Shown here: piece after piece, positions 24,970 through 33,327 of the stretch | Layout of the letters: each line of letters opens with the position of its first letter | Numbering within the stretch: position 1 is the stretch's first letter | NCBI RefSeq assembly: GCF_022758885.1 | Contig: NZ_JALEBH010000002.1 | Span: 372,001-436,000 of the forward strand | Reading direction: 5' to 3' | Source of the DNA: Sphingobium sp. BYY-5 | GTDB lineage: Bacteria; Pseudomonadota; Alphaproteobacteria; Sphingomonadales; Sphingomonadaceae | DNA length: 64,000 nt | Made by a program: the position numbers and the translations under genes | The notes under the pieces: model-generated | Seen by the model: the letters and a program-made list of their open reading frames with translations, nothing else | Told to the model about the DNA's origin: nothing | Database searches by the model: none

Positions 24970-27113
24970 CAGAAGCGATAATCCCATGACAGGGTGAAGT
25001 TACGCCCGCGCCCGGCGAAATAATTATTGACGAAGTCCGGCCGCACGGTCTGGCTGTAATAATCGATATAGAATTTGTCGAAGATGTTCTGCGCCGCCAA
25101 TGTCAATGTGCCGAACCCGGTCTGATAACGGATGCTGGCGTCGGTCACGCTATAGCCGTCGAAGCGATAGAGCGGATCATAATTGCCCGGCGTCCGTTCG
25201 AACTGACGCGACAGGAAGAATTGCGTCTGCACCCGGAGCGACAGCGGCCCGCGCGCATAATTGGCGGCAACGTTCAGCCGGTCGGGCGAGATGTTCGCGC
25301 CGTCCAGATCGCGGTCCACCATGTCGATACCATTGTCCGACCCATCGGTGCGGCCGATCAGATGTGCATAGCCGGTCGATAGGCTCAGCCCCGGCACGGG
25401 CATCTTGACCGACAGGTTCAATTCCAGCCCCTGTATCTCAACTCGCTGGCGCTGCACCTCATAGACGCCGCCAGTCTGGACCAGCACCGACCCGTTCTTA
25501 CTGGTCGACCAGAAATAGGCGGCGCTGGCATCGACCGGCCCGCGCTTCAGCTCGACCCCAATCTCTCGATTGTTGGACACGATCGGGGCGACATTGACGT
25601 TGCGGCCGATATCGAAGCCCGGCTTGGCCACGGCACGTGCGATGCGGCCGACATCTGGCACGGTATAGCCCTCGGCATAGCTGGCATAGGCGCGGATGCC
25701 CGCCCACGGCTCCAGGATGACGCCGCCGTTGAACAAGGTTGAGTTGAAGCGGGGCGTACCACCCTTCACATCCACGCCGCCGCCATAGGTCCACAGCGTA
25801 TGATAATCGTTGATATGGATGCGCACATCCTCATAGCGCACACCGCCCGCAAACCGCAGCTTCTTGTCGAACAACGCCAGGTTGAACTGGGCGAAGGGCG
25901 CAAGGCTGCGATAATCGGTTGGCGGCACCCAGGTCCGACCCGTTGCGATCAACCGCTGTTCGGTCAGGTCGTAAAGCACATCGAGGCCCAGCGTCGTGGT
26001 CAGCGCATCGAAGCCCGGAACGGTCCGCTCATAGCTGATCTTGCCGCCATATTTGCGGCTGCGGTTCTGCGACTGGTCGAACAATGTGCCGACCGGCGCG
26101 ATAGCGGGGTCCTGGAAGCTCGCGAGCGGTGCGATCTCCCCGCCATAGGTATCGCGGGAGCGGTTGAAGAAGATCTGCGCGATGAAATTGCCGCCCCACA
26201 AATTGCTGTCGGTCAACGACAGGGCTGCGCTTTCGGTACGGTTGGTCGCGGGCACGCCCGGCGGCGTCCCCCGGACAGAGGTGGTCGGGCGGTCGATGGA
26301 GGGAATACCGGGAATCGAGACATAATCGCCTTCACCCTTCAACTCGAACCGGCTCATTGTCAGGTCCAGTCGGGCACTGTCGCTCAGCGCATAGCCGAAC
26401 CGGCCGAACAGAGACCAGCTCCGGCTGTCCTGCGTCTCACCCTGGGTCAGGTCGGTGCCGACCCGGCTGCCATGGCCGTCATAGAAGGCACCCCGCTTTT
26501 CGAAGGCCGCGCCCGCCATCGCATCCCATCGACCGCCCTTCCAGGCGATCAGACCCGCGATCTTCCCGCCTCGACCGTCACTGTTGAAACCGCTGTCGCT
26601 ATTACCCTGCACCAGCACGCGACCGGAAATACCGTCATTAGCAGGCGGCGCAACCGTCACCTGATTGACGATGCCGCCAGCGCCGCCGATCCCCTGCAAT
26701 GCGTTCGACCCGTAGATCAGCTCGACCCGATCGATAAAGAAGGGATCGATGGTGAAACCATCACGCGACCCGTCGCGCAGCGGCGTGGTCTGCGGAATGC
26801 CGTTGATGGCGTAAAGCGGCGACCGCCCCCGCAATGTCTCACCCGCGCCCGACAGCTTTTGCCGCGTGGGGGAGAAGGAAGGGGTCAGCGCCGACACGGC
26901 GTCGACAATCGATCCGCCAATCGCGACCTGCTGATTCAGCGTTTCCTGATCGATGACATCGATGGTCAGCGGCAGCGCATTAGCCGGCAGGATGGTGCGC
27001 GCAGCGGTGACAATGATGGAATCGCCCGATTCCGACGCATCCGGCGCCTGCGCCAAGGCAGGCGTGGAGAAGAGCAAGACCGAGACCGACGCGGAGCAAA
27101 TAAGATGACGCAT
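24969..27113 (-). CDS. TonB-dependent siderophore receptor
   Basis: A 714-residue outer-membrane receptor with a signal peptide (ending T-P-A-L-A-Q), a plug starting S-I-I-V-T-A-A-R and containing I-N-G-I-P-Q-T-T-P-L-R-D and the Y-G-S-N-A-L-Q-G-I-G-G-A-G-G-I-V-N block, and a barrel ending in F-T-L-S-W-D-Y-R-F. The size and plug are those of ferric-siderophore receptors rather than the ~900-1200-residue polymer receptors elsewhere in the window. The start at 27113 has GGGGGT upstream. With the coupled PepSY gene it forms an iron acquisition unit; a TGC/GCA-ended palindrome at 27160-27174 may be an iron-regulator box. Confidence 0.88.
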   Translation of the reverse strand: MRHLICSASVSVLLFSTPALAQAPDASESGDSIIVTAARTILPANALPLTIDVIDQETLNQQVAIGGSIVDAVSALTPSFSPTRQKLSGAGETLRGRSPLYAINGIPQTTPLRDGSRDGFTIDPFFIDRVELIYGSNALQGIGGAGGIVNQVTVAPPANDGISGRVLVQGNSDSGFNSDGRGGKIAGLIAWKGGRWDAMAGAAFEKRGAFYDGHGSRVGTDLTQGETQDSRSWSLFGRFGYALSDSARLDLTMSRFELKGEGDYVSIPGIPSIDRPTTSVRGTPPGVPATNRTESAALSLTDSNLWGGNFIAQIFFNRSRDTYGGEIAPLASFQDPAIAPVGTLFDQSQNRSRKYGGKISYERTVPGFDALTTTLGLDVLYDLTEQRLIATGRTWVPPTDYRSLAPFAQFNLALFDKKLRFAGGVRYEDVRIHINDYHTLWTYGGGVDVKGGTPRFNSTLFNGGVILEPWAGIRAYASYAEGYTVPDVGRIARAVAKPGFDIGRNVNVAPIVSNNREIGVELKRGPVDASAAYFWSTSKNGSVLVQTGGVYEVQRQRVEIQGLELNLSVKMPVPGLSLSTGYAHLIGRTDGSDNGIDMVDRDLDGANISPDRLNVAANYARGPLSLRVQTQFFLSRQFERTPGNYDPLYRFDGYSVTDASIRYQTGFGTLTLAAQNIFDKFYIDYYSQTVRPDFVNNYFAGRGRNFTLSWDYRF

Positions 27114-27159
27114 GATACCCCCAGAGAGCCGGGGCGCTCTATGCAATGTGCGATGCTTT

Positions 27160-27174
27160 TGCAAGTCATTCGCA
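27160..27174. promoter_or_regulatory. Candidate Fur/Irr-like box
   Basis: TGCAAGTCATTCGCA is an imperfect 15-base inverted repeat, 47 nt upstream of the siderophore receptor start and in the gap to the divergent LuxR gene. Its layout resembles iron-responsive boxes of alphaproteobacteria, but I cannot score it against a matrix. Confidence 0.35.
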
Positions 27175-27252
27175 TGGACATGAGGCGAGCAATGGCGGGA
27201 GAGATGCCGGTTTGGCGATTGAACCTCCCAAATGGGAGGCTATATATCGATC

Positions 27253-28353
27253 ATGCGACTGGATGATGATGGACTGCTGGCCGCGCTGCACGAAGGCATA
27301 TTCGAGCAGCCCCTGTGGCATGGATTTCTGGAAAAGCTACGCGCGCGCACCGGCTCCCTCTATACCGCCCTGGCATTTCGCCCGATCGACGAAGATGCGA
27401 TCATCGAACTGCATACCGGACCTGCAACGCCGCCACATCTCGATCGACTGTTCAGCGAAAAATACGGACAGCGCGACCCGCTGCCCTATCGAAACATGCG
27501 CGAAGCGCGCATCTACACGCTCGATGAACTGCTAAATCCCCTCGATCCGGTTCAACGCGCCTATCGCGACGAATTTCTTCATGCCCTTGGCATCATCAAC
27601 ATGCGCTCGGTGCGCGTTACCGAACCCAGCGGGGTCGATGCCTGGCTGACCTGCGCAGGCGACCGCGCTATAGGGTCGACCGTCAGCGCCCTTTTGACCG
27701 CGCTGGTGCCACATCTGAGGATCGCATTACGGAGCTTCGTCGCCCTGGAACGCGAACGCTTTCGGTCTTCGGTGACATCCGACGCCTTTGGACGGTTGAA
27801 CTTCGGCTGGTTGACCCTGGATGCGCGCTGCCGGATCATCGACATGACCCCGCATGTCGAGCAATTGTTCCAGCGAACCACCGTCCTTCGTCGCGGCCGC
27901 TATGATCGGCTGACCCCTGCCTCTCCCGAAATGGACCGGAAGCTGACTCAACTCGTCAAATCCTATGCGGCAAAGGATGAAGGCAGACCGCGCGCATTCA
28001 ACCTGAGCCGTGATCCCTGGATGGATATGCTGGTAACGCCCATCCACAACCGCTTCGCATCGCCGCATTCAAAGCCGGTCGCCATCGCCTATCTGAGTGG
28101 CGACCGTTGGTCCCATGCGGATCGGTGCGAACAGCTTGCCGATCTCTTCGGCCTGTTGCCGAGCGAGGCAAGATTGGCATGGGCCATCGCCAGCGGCTTT
28201 TCCATCCAGGAAGCCGCAATAGAACTTGGCATCACGGTGGAAACGGCGCGCAACTATTCAAAGAAGGTCTACGCCAAGACCGGCGCACGCGGCCAGGCTG
28301 AACTGGTTCGCAATATATTGACCAGCGTTTTGTCGATCGCGGGCAGTCCATGA
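27253..28353 (+). CDS. LuxR family helix-turn-helix regulator
   Basis: The 366-residue protein ends in a LuxR/GerE-type DNA-binding domain (about residues 300-360: L-L-P-S-E-A-R-L-A, then S-I-Q-E-A-A-I-E-L-G-I-T-V-E-T-A-R-N-Y-S-K-K-V-Y-A-K-T-G). The N-terminal two thirds look like a divergent sensor region without a recognisable autoinducer or receiver signature. It is divergent from the siderophore receptor operon and may control it. ATG 27253 was taken as start, though its GGGAGG site is 13 nt away; ATG 27232 would add seven residues and is possible. Confidence 0.8.
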   Translation: MRLDDDGLLAALHEGIFEQPLWHGFLEKLRARTGSLYTALAFRPIDEDAIIELHTGPATPPHLDRLFSEKYGQRDPLPYRNMREARIYTLDELLNPLDPVQRAYRDEFLHALGIINMRSVRVTEPSGVDAWLTCAGDRAIGSTVSALLTALVPHLRIALRSFVALERERFRSSVTSDAFGRLNFGWLTLDARCRIIDMTPHVEQLFQRTTVLRRGRYDRLTPASPEMDRKLTQLVKSYAAKDEGRPRAFNLSRDPWMDMLVTPIHNRFASPHSKPVAIAYLSGDRWSHADRCEQLADLFGLLPSEARLAWAIASGFSIQEAAIELGITVETARNYSKKVYAKTGARGQAELVRNILTSVLSIAGSP

Positions 28354-28590
28354 TCACCTCCAATGCAGGATCGGGAAAGTCCTCATCCCCCGCAGGACGA
28401 TGAGCATCTTGATCGAATAACAGCCTACGTTCGCCGCAAATGCTTTCCCTGGTCGAAACACAATGTTCTTGTCGAACTTCCCGCTAATTTCTAACCTTTG
28501 ACAAAATCAGTCATTGGCAGCTAAATAATAGCCATATCCGCAAGAATGACGAACATCGTGGATTGACATCGATATGGACAGGAAATCGCC

Positions 28591-29433
28591 ATGGCAGATA
28601 TTGAAAAGCCCGATTACACAACGCTGACTGTGCAATTGTTGAGCGCTTATGTTGCCAACAATCCCGTCCCCAGCAACGAGTTGGCGACCCTCATTCAGTC
28701 GACGCGATCCGCATTGATTGCAGAAACCGCGCCGCCAGAAGTTGAAACGCCGGAATTCAGCCCTGCAGTCAGCGTTCGCAAAAGTCTCGCGTCACGAGAC
28801 CATATTATCAGCCTGATCGATGGACGCCCATACAAGACACTGAAGCGGCACCTGGCAACCCATGGACTGACTCCTGACGAATATCGCGAACGCTTCGGAC
28901 TGGCCAAAACCTATCCGATGGTTGCCCCAAGCTATTCCGAGCGACGCAGGGCGGTTGCGCAGAAAATCGGCCTCGGTCAACGCGGCTCCGCCACGAAAGT
29001 CGTGACGCCACCCTCAACGACCAACGATACGGCAAGTGCGAAAGTTACGGGACGCAAGAAGCAGGGGAAATCCGAAGCCAAAGTCACCGCACCACGCTCC
29101 ATAGCATCCGCACGCGCAACCAAGGCAAAACAGCAGCCGTCCGAACCGCAGCCTGTAATCACCGCTGCCGTGCCGCGCGCACCCAAAAAGAGCAAGCCTG
29201 AGGCCGAAAAGCCACCCGTATCCACCGGCAAGGCTTCCCCCAAGGTGAAATCGGCGGGAGCCCCTATCGATACTCACGAAAAGGGAGCAAAGCCCCGGTC
29301 TCCTAAAGTAAGAGCAGCGGCGCAGGGAAAGACCGAGACATCTGTGGCAGCGACCGGGACCTCGAAACCTGTCCGCCGAAAGCTCGGTATCAAGACCACC
29401 AAGTCGAAAACCGCAGCCGCATCAAACGGTTAG
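28591..29433 (+). CDS. mucR: MucR/Ros-like regulator without cysteines and with a long basic tail
   Basis: Residues 1-130 match the MucR/Ros family: an N-terminal helix bundle (T-V-Q-L-L-S-A-Y-V-A-N-N), then D-H-I-I-S-L-I-D-G, L-K-R-H-L-A-T-H-G-L-T-P-D-E-Y and Y-P-M-V-A-P-S-Y. MucR proteins bind AT-rich DNA and silence surface, motility and horizontally acquired genes. Two features are odd. There is no cysteine anywhere, so the usual two zinc-ligand Cys are missing although H87 and H91 remain. Residues 131-280 form a Lys/Ala/Pro/Ser/Thr-rich, probably disordered tail reminiscent of H1 or nucleoid-associated proteins, doubling the normal length. AGGAAA precedes the start, and a strong hairpin follows the stop. 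It is monocistronic. Confidence 0.85.
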   Translation: MADIEKPDYTTLTVQLLSAYVANNPVPSNELATLIQSTRSALIAETAPPEVETPEFSPAVSVRKSLASRDHIISLIDGRPYKTLKRHLATHGLTPDEYRERFGLAKTYPMVAPSYSERRRAVAQKIGLGQRGSATKVVTPPSTTNDTASAKVTGRKKQGKSEAKVTAPRSIASARATKAKQQPSEPQPVITAAVPRAPKKSKPEAEKPPVSTGKASPKVKSAGAPIDTHEKGAKPRSPKVRAAAQGKTETSVAATGTSKPVRRKLGIKTTKSKTAAASNG

Positions 29434-29439
29434 GAGTTT

Positions 29440-29473
29440 GTTTGAGAATGCGCCTTTCGGCGCATTCTCAAAC
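29440..29473 (+). terminator. Hairpin terminator after MucR
   Basis: Two perfect 15-base arms (GTTTGAGAATGCGCC and its complement) flank a TTTC loop, seven nt after the MucR stop. The run of T after it is poor, so termination may need Rho, or the hairpin may protect the 3' end. Confidence 0.7.
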
Positions 29474-29819
29474 AGGCCAAAACCCGGCCGATTGCCATCA
29501 TGGCCAACGGAAAGCGCGAGCTATAGGAGACGGAGCCAGCCTGTCATCGAAGCTGGCTCCCGCAGCGTGTGGATCGAGGACGTCCATACGCGAATATTGA
29601 CGAATATTTATCAGATCCTCCGTCCAACTCGCTGAGCACCCGATATCAAACAGATCGTTCTGGGCGAGATACTCATTCCTTTATCCGTGCCTTGAGGCAA
29701 TCGACAAACCCCTTCTCCGGTTCGGCTACACCGTCTTCCACTACGCTGTCGCCCGCTATAAGGATCATCTCAGGTCCGACAGTTTCCAAGTCGTCGACAA
29801 CATAAGGACGGGGGAGAGA
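29474..29819. other. Intergenic stretch before the aromatic-acid transporter
   Basis: The 346-nt gap has lower GC around 29590-29650 (several ATATT-type runs), as expected for a promoter, and GGGGGAGAGA at 29810-29819 as ribosome-binding site of the next gene. The frame of that gene is open back to 29601 but contains no ATG, GTG or TTG start I can support. No repeat or operator was seen. Confidence 0.5.
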
Positions 29820-31127
29820 ATGACGCAGAGCGGATCGGCCATCAGACGCCAATTGGATGAAAGCCCCATGGGCCGAATCCAGATCATAGCGATTATTCTC
29901 TGCATCCTGCTCAACGCGCTCGACGGGTTCGATGTGCTGGCGATCAGCTTCGCATCCCCCGGCATCGCCACCGAATGGGGCATAGATCGCGCCGCGTTGG
30001 GCCTCGTTCTTTCGATGGAGCTGATCGGCATGGCGGTCGGTTCGGTCCTGCTCGGCAACCTCGCCGATCGCATCGGGCGCCGTCCGACCATATTGGGCTG
30101 CCTTGTGGTCATGGCCGCCGGGATGGGCGTGGCGACCCAGGCCTGGAGCATTCTTTCCCTTTCCATCATCCGCCTTGCGACGGGTTTCGGCATTGGGGGA
30201 ATGCTCGCCTGCACCAACGCAATGGTCGCAGAACTGGCCAATGCCCGCGCGCGCAGCCTTGCGGTCGCGATCATGGCGGCAGGCTATCCGATCGGCGCGA
30301 TCGTGGGCGGCTCGGTCGCCTCGCACTTACTGATCGCCGGGGGATGGCGCGACATCTTCCTGTTCGGCGCTATCGTCACCGCGCTCTTCCTGCCCGTCAC
30401 CCTGTTGTTGCTGCCCGAATCGGTAGGATTCCTGATGCAGAAGCGGTCGCCCGACGCGCTGGCGCGGATCAACCGGATACTGACCCGCATGGGTCATGCC
30501 GCTGCCGACGCCCTGCCCCCCATCGATGCCGCTGCTCCCAAACCGTCCTTGTCCGCCCTGTTCGCGCCTGGCCTTGGGCGCACGACCGTTCTGCTGACGC
30601 TCGCCTATTTCTGCCACATCATGACCTTCTACTTCATCCTGAAATGGGTACCGAAGATCGTCGTCGACATGGGTTATGCGCCGGCAACGGCAGGTGGCGT
30701 GCTGGTCTGGGCCAATGTCGGCGGCCTGCTCGGCTCGCTGTTGCTCAGCGCATTGAGCTGGCGCTTGTCCGTCCGTGCCCTAGTGATCGCCGCCATGGTC
30801 GCATCGACCATCATGGTCTCCATTTTCGGCCAGGGACAGACGAGCCTGCAAGGCCTCAGCCTGGTCGCGGCGGCCGGCGGCTTCTGCACCAATGCCGCGG
30901 TCGTCGGCCTTTACGCGCTGGTAGCCCAATCCTTCCCCACCGCCGTCCGCGCGGGTGGCACCGGCATCGTCATCGGTGTCGGACGTGGTGGAGCTGCACT
31001 GGGACCGATCATCGCCGGCTTCCTCTTCACCCTCGACTTCGGCCTGCCGCTGGTCGCCTTCGTCATGGCGCTCGGTTCACTGGTCGGCGCGTTGCTGCTG
31101 ATGCTGCTCCGCGTCCGCACCCCCTGA
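29820..31127 (+). CDS. MFS transporter, aromatic acid:H+ symporter type
   Basis: A 435-residue, twelve-segment inner-membrane carrier. TM1 carries L-D-G-F-D-V-L-A-I-S-F and the loop 2-3 motif is G-N-L-A-D-R-I-G-R-R, both typical of the AAHS family (PcaK, BenK, MhpT), which imports aromatic acids. In family members the Asp in TM1 is needed for transport. GGGGGAGAGA directly precedes ATG 29820. The gene's 3' end abuts a truncated aldo/keto reductase remnant on the other strand, so its present right-hand neighbour was probably acquired by a deletion. Whether it serves the quinate locus or a lost pathway is unclear; it lacks the TetR-type operator. Confidence 0.85.
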   Translation: MTQSGSAIRRQLDESPMGRIQIIAIILCILLNALDGFDVLAISFASPGIATEWGIDRAALGLVLSMELIGMAVGSVLLGNLADRIGRRPTILGCLVVMAAGMGVATQAWSILSLSIIRLATGFGIGGMLACTNAMVAELANARARSLAVAIMAAGYPIGAIVGGSVASHLLIAGGWRDIFLFGAIVTALFLPVTLLLLPESVGFLMQKRSPDALARINRILTRMGHAAADALPPIDAAAPKPSLSALFAPGLGRTTVLLTLAYFCHIMTFYFILKWVPKIVVDMGYAPATAGGVLVWANVGGLLGSLLLSALSWRLSVRALVIAAMVASTIMVSIFGQGQTSLQGLSLVAAAGGFCTNAAVVGLYALVAQSFPTAVRAGGTGIVIGVGRGGAALGPIIAGFLFTLDFGLPLVAFVMALGSLVGALLLMLLRVRTP

Positions 31128-31139
31128 CGATCGCAGCGA

Positions 31140-31223
31140 GCGCGCGTCGCCATCCGGGATTGCCTGATAGAGATTGCCGATCGCTGCCGCCCCAAAGCCC
31201 AGCTTGCCAAAATCCAACGTCAC
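31140..31223 (-). pseudogene. 5' remnant of an aldo/keto reductase (L-fucose/threo-aldose dehydrogenase-like)
   Basis: On the minus strand a GTG at 31223 overlaps the stop of the lactonase gene as GTGA and opens a frame reading L-D-F-G-K-L-G-F-G-A-A-A-I-G-N-L-Y-Q-A-I-P-D, the N-terminal beta-strand and cofactor-loop pattern of the L-fucose / D-threo-aldose 1-dehydrogenase branch of the AKR family. After about 28 codons the resemblance ends, and the frame runs into the antisense of the MFS gene, stopping at 31077. A full enzyme has about 300-330 residues, so more than 90% is missing. The coupled start shows that an intact gene once followed the lactonase, which fits oxidation of the sugar to the lactone that the lactonase opens. 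Confidence 0.7.
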
Positions 31224-32077
31224 TTATGCCCCTCCTGTGCGGCCAGCCCGTAAAAGGCGCGCGCCGCGCCCTCGAACAGCCGCGCCCGCATCGGCGCATC
31301 CAGGTCGCCCGCCAGCCGCAGCGCATCATCGACCCAATCGATATAGCGATCCTCCATATGGAGCAGCACCGGCCAGTCGCTGCCCCACATCGTCCGGTCA
31401 CCGAAGCTGCTCAGAATATGCGCGATATAGGGAGCCAGCGCATCCGCGCTTTGCCCCTGCGCCTGCTCGGTACGCAGGCCCGACAACTTGCACCAGATAT
31501 TGGGATGGCGGGCGAGCATCGCGAGTTGATCCCGCCAGGGGTCTAGGGTCATGTCCGCCGCATGGGGCTTGGCGCCATGATCGATCACGATGGGCAGATC
31601 CGGCCAGCGTTCAGCGAAGCAGACAAGAGCCGGCAGATGTCGCGGCTGGACAAGAGCATCGAAACGCAGACCGTGCGCCAGCATCGCTTCGATCGCCGGA
31701 GCGAGATCATCCCGAAGTATCCAGTCGTTATCGTCTATCGCCTGCAGCATGGGCCGAAGCCCGACAAATTTCGGCCACGCCGCGAGTTGCGCGATCCGCG
31801 CGGGCGCGCGCTTATCCTCCAGCGCGACCCAGCCGACCACGCCAAGTATCAGAGAATCAGCCGCCGCCAGATCGAGCAGCCAGTCGGTGTCACGATCGTC
31901 CGGCTGCGACTGGACGAGTACCGTGCCCACCACATCCAGCCCTTCGATCGCGGTGCGCAAATCGCCGGGCAGAAAGTCGCGATGGAGCAAGGGCCAGTCC
32001 GCATCGGGCCAAAGCTGTTCCGGTCTTCCGATGCGCCAGAAATGCTGATGTGAGTCTATAATGCGTGGCCGTTTCAT
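31220..32077 (-). CDS. Amidohydrolase-fold sugar lactonase (L-fuconolactonase-like)
   Basis: A 285-residue TIM-barrel hydrolase of the COG3618 type. Metal-site motifs are D-S-H-Q-H-F-W at residues 8-14, V-I-D-H-G near residue 165 and W-G-S-D-W-P near residue 245. Family members open L-fucono-, L-rhamnono- or galactono-lactones to the sugar acid. It is divergent from an FAH-family hydrolase of the same non-phosphorylative pathways, and its stop overlaps the start of a truncated sugar dehydrogenase. No signal peptide is present, so it is cytoplasmic. Which 6-deoxy sugar lactone is used cannot be told from sequence. Confidence 0.82.
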   Translation of the reverse strand: MKRPRIIDSHQHFWRIGRPEQLWPDADWPLLHRDFLPGDLRTAIEGLDVVGTVLVQSQPDDRDTDWLLDLAAADSLILGVVGWVALEDKRAPARIAQLAAWPKFVGLRPMLQAIDDNDWILRDDLAPAIEAMLAHGLRFDALVQPRHLPALVCFAERWPDLPIVIDHGAKPHAADMTLDPWRDQLAMLARHPNIWCKLSGLRTEQAQGQSADALAPYIAHILSSFGDRTMWGSDWPVLLHMEDRYIDWVDDALRLAGDLDAPMRARLFEGAARAFYGLAAQEGHK

Positions 32078-32209
32078 GTCATGTCACTCATGAACACATC
32101 CTCTCTTGCCTCACCATAATATTGCACCACCACAAAACATACGACATCACACAACGCGACTGGCGGCTGCCCATGCCGCTTGGACACGCTCTTTGAAAAG
32201 GAGTTCATA

Positions 32210-33055
32210 GTGAAATTATGCCGCATCGGGGAAGCCGGTCAGGAACGCCCCGCGATGATCGATGCCGACGGCAGGATTCGTGACCTGTCGGGCCATATCG
32301 CCGACATCGATGGCGCAGCGATCGGGCCGGAAGGACTGGCCCGACTGACAGCGATCAATCCAACCTCTCTGCCTTTGGTCGAAGGCCCCGTCCGTTATGG
32401 CCCGCCTGTCAGCGGCACGCGGCAATTTGTCGCCATCGGTCTCAACTATGCCGATCACGCCGCTGAATCGAACCTGCCCATTCCTGCAGAACCCGTAGTG
32501 TTCAACAAATGGGTAAGCTGCATCCAGGGTCCGAACGACCCCGTCATCATTCCCGCCGGATCGCGCAAAACCGATTGGGAAGTTGAGCTGGGCGTCATCA
32601 TCGGCAGCACCGCGCACTGTGTCAATCAGGCCAACGCGCTCCATCACGTTGCGGGCTATTGCGTCGTCAACGACGTGTCCGAACGCGAATGGCAGATCGA
32701 ACGCGGCGCGACCTGGGACAAGGGCAAGGGCTTTCCGACCTTTGGCCCCATCGGCCCCTGGCTGGTGACTGCCGACGAGGTGAACGACCCGCAGGCACTG
32801 TCCATGTGGCTCGACGTCAATGGTGAACGCAAGCAGGACGGCAGCACGAAGACGATGATCTTCACCGTGGCGGAAATCGTCGCCTATGTCAGCCAGTTCA
32901 TGACCCTGCTGCCCGGCGATGTCATCACCACCGGCACCCCGCCCGGCGTCGGCCTGGGGCAGAAGCCCGAACCCTGGTATCTGATCCCCGGCGATGTCGT
33001 GACGCTCGGCATCGAAAAGCTCGGGGAGCAAAGACAGGTCTTCACAGGCGGCTGA
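32210..33055 (+). CDS. FAH-family 2,4-diketo-3-deoxy-sugar-acid hydrolase
   Basis: This 281-residue cytoplasmic protein belongs to the fumarylacetoacetate hydrolase family. Visible elements are the N-terminal M-K-L-C-R-I-G-E-A-G-Q-E typical of the deoxy-L-rhamnonate/L-fuconate hydrolase group, the metal ligands in the D-W-E-V-E-L-G-V-I-I-G block and in V-V-N-D-V-S-E-R-E-W, and the end G-D-V-I-T-T-G-T-P-P-G-V-G. Such enzymes split 2,4-diketo-3-deoxy-L-rhamnonate or -fuconate into pyruvate and lactate. The start is GTG 32210 with AAAAGGAG eight nt upstream. A frame from 32180 lacks a site. It faces the lactonase across a 132-nt shared promoter, but dehydratase and dehydrogenases are missing here. 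Confidence 0.85.
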   Translation: MKLCRIGEAGQERPAMIDADGRIRDLSGHIADIDGAAIGPEGLARLTAINPTSLPLVEGPVRYGPPVSGTRQFVAIGLNYADHAAESNLPIPAEPVVFNKWVSCIQGPNDPVIIPAGSRKTDWEVELGVIIGSTAHCVNQANALHHVAGYCVVNDVSEREWQIERGATWDKGKGFPTFGPIGPWLVTADEVNDPQALSMWLDVNGERKQDGSTKTMIFTVAEIVAYVSQFMTLLPGDVITTGTPPGVGLGQKPEPWYLIPGDVVTLGIEKLGEQRQVFTGG

Positions 33056-33060
33056 TCGAA

Positions 33061-33098
33061 AAAGGGAGGGGATCCATCGCGCCGATCCCTTCCCCTTT
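33061..33098 (+). terminator. Imperfect hairpin terminator after the FAH hydrolase
   Basis: AAAGGGAGGGGATC and its near-complement GATCCCTTCCCCTTT form a stem with one bulge six nt after the stop. The following T run is short. Confidence 0.5.
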
Positions 33099-33177
33099 GG
33101 AGCATTTTCCAGTCAGGTGGAATCACCTGATGACCGGAGCCACAGGCCAGCGCAGCTAAAATGCGTTAAACCAAAAC

Positions 33178-33304
33178 TTATACCAAACTGCGTAGAGAAT
33201 GGCTCATTAAGATCGATCGGATGCTGTTCCCCGGCGAAAGCCGGGGTCCAGGTCCACGGTTCGAACTGGATCCCGGCTTTCGCCGGGGAACAGGCCGGCA
33301 TGAG
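33178..33304. repeat. Palindromic intergenic repeat, copy 1
   Basis: The element begins TTATACCAAACTGC, continues with a conserved AGAGAATG segment and contains a large imperfect palindrome: arms 33224-33250 and 33267-33293 (CTGTTCCCCGGCG…CGCCGGGGAACAG) with GC-rich inner hairpins. A second copy, similar across both the palindrome and its left flank, is at 59264-59386. Both lie between convergent genes. Other short hairpins surround it at 33113-33130 and 33328-33367, filling the 310-nt gap (33056-33365), in which I see no gene. Confidence 0.75.
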
Positions 33305-33327
33305 TTCTCATCAGTATATCTTGATAC

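Noticed and set aside
29601..29819. Open frame upstream of the aromatic-acid transporter with plausible codon use
   Set aside because: It contains no usable start codon and no similarity I recognise, and the transporter has an ideal ribosome-binding site at ATG 29820. Left as intergenic.
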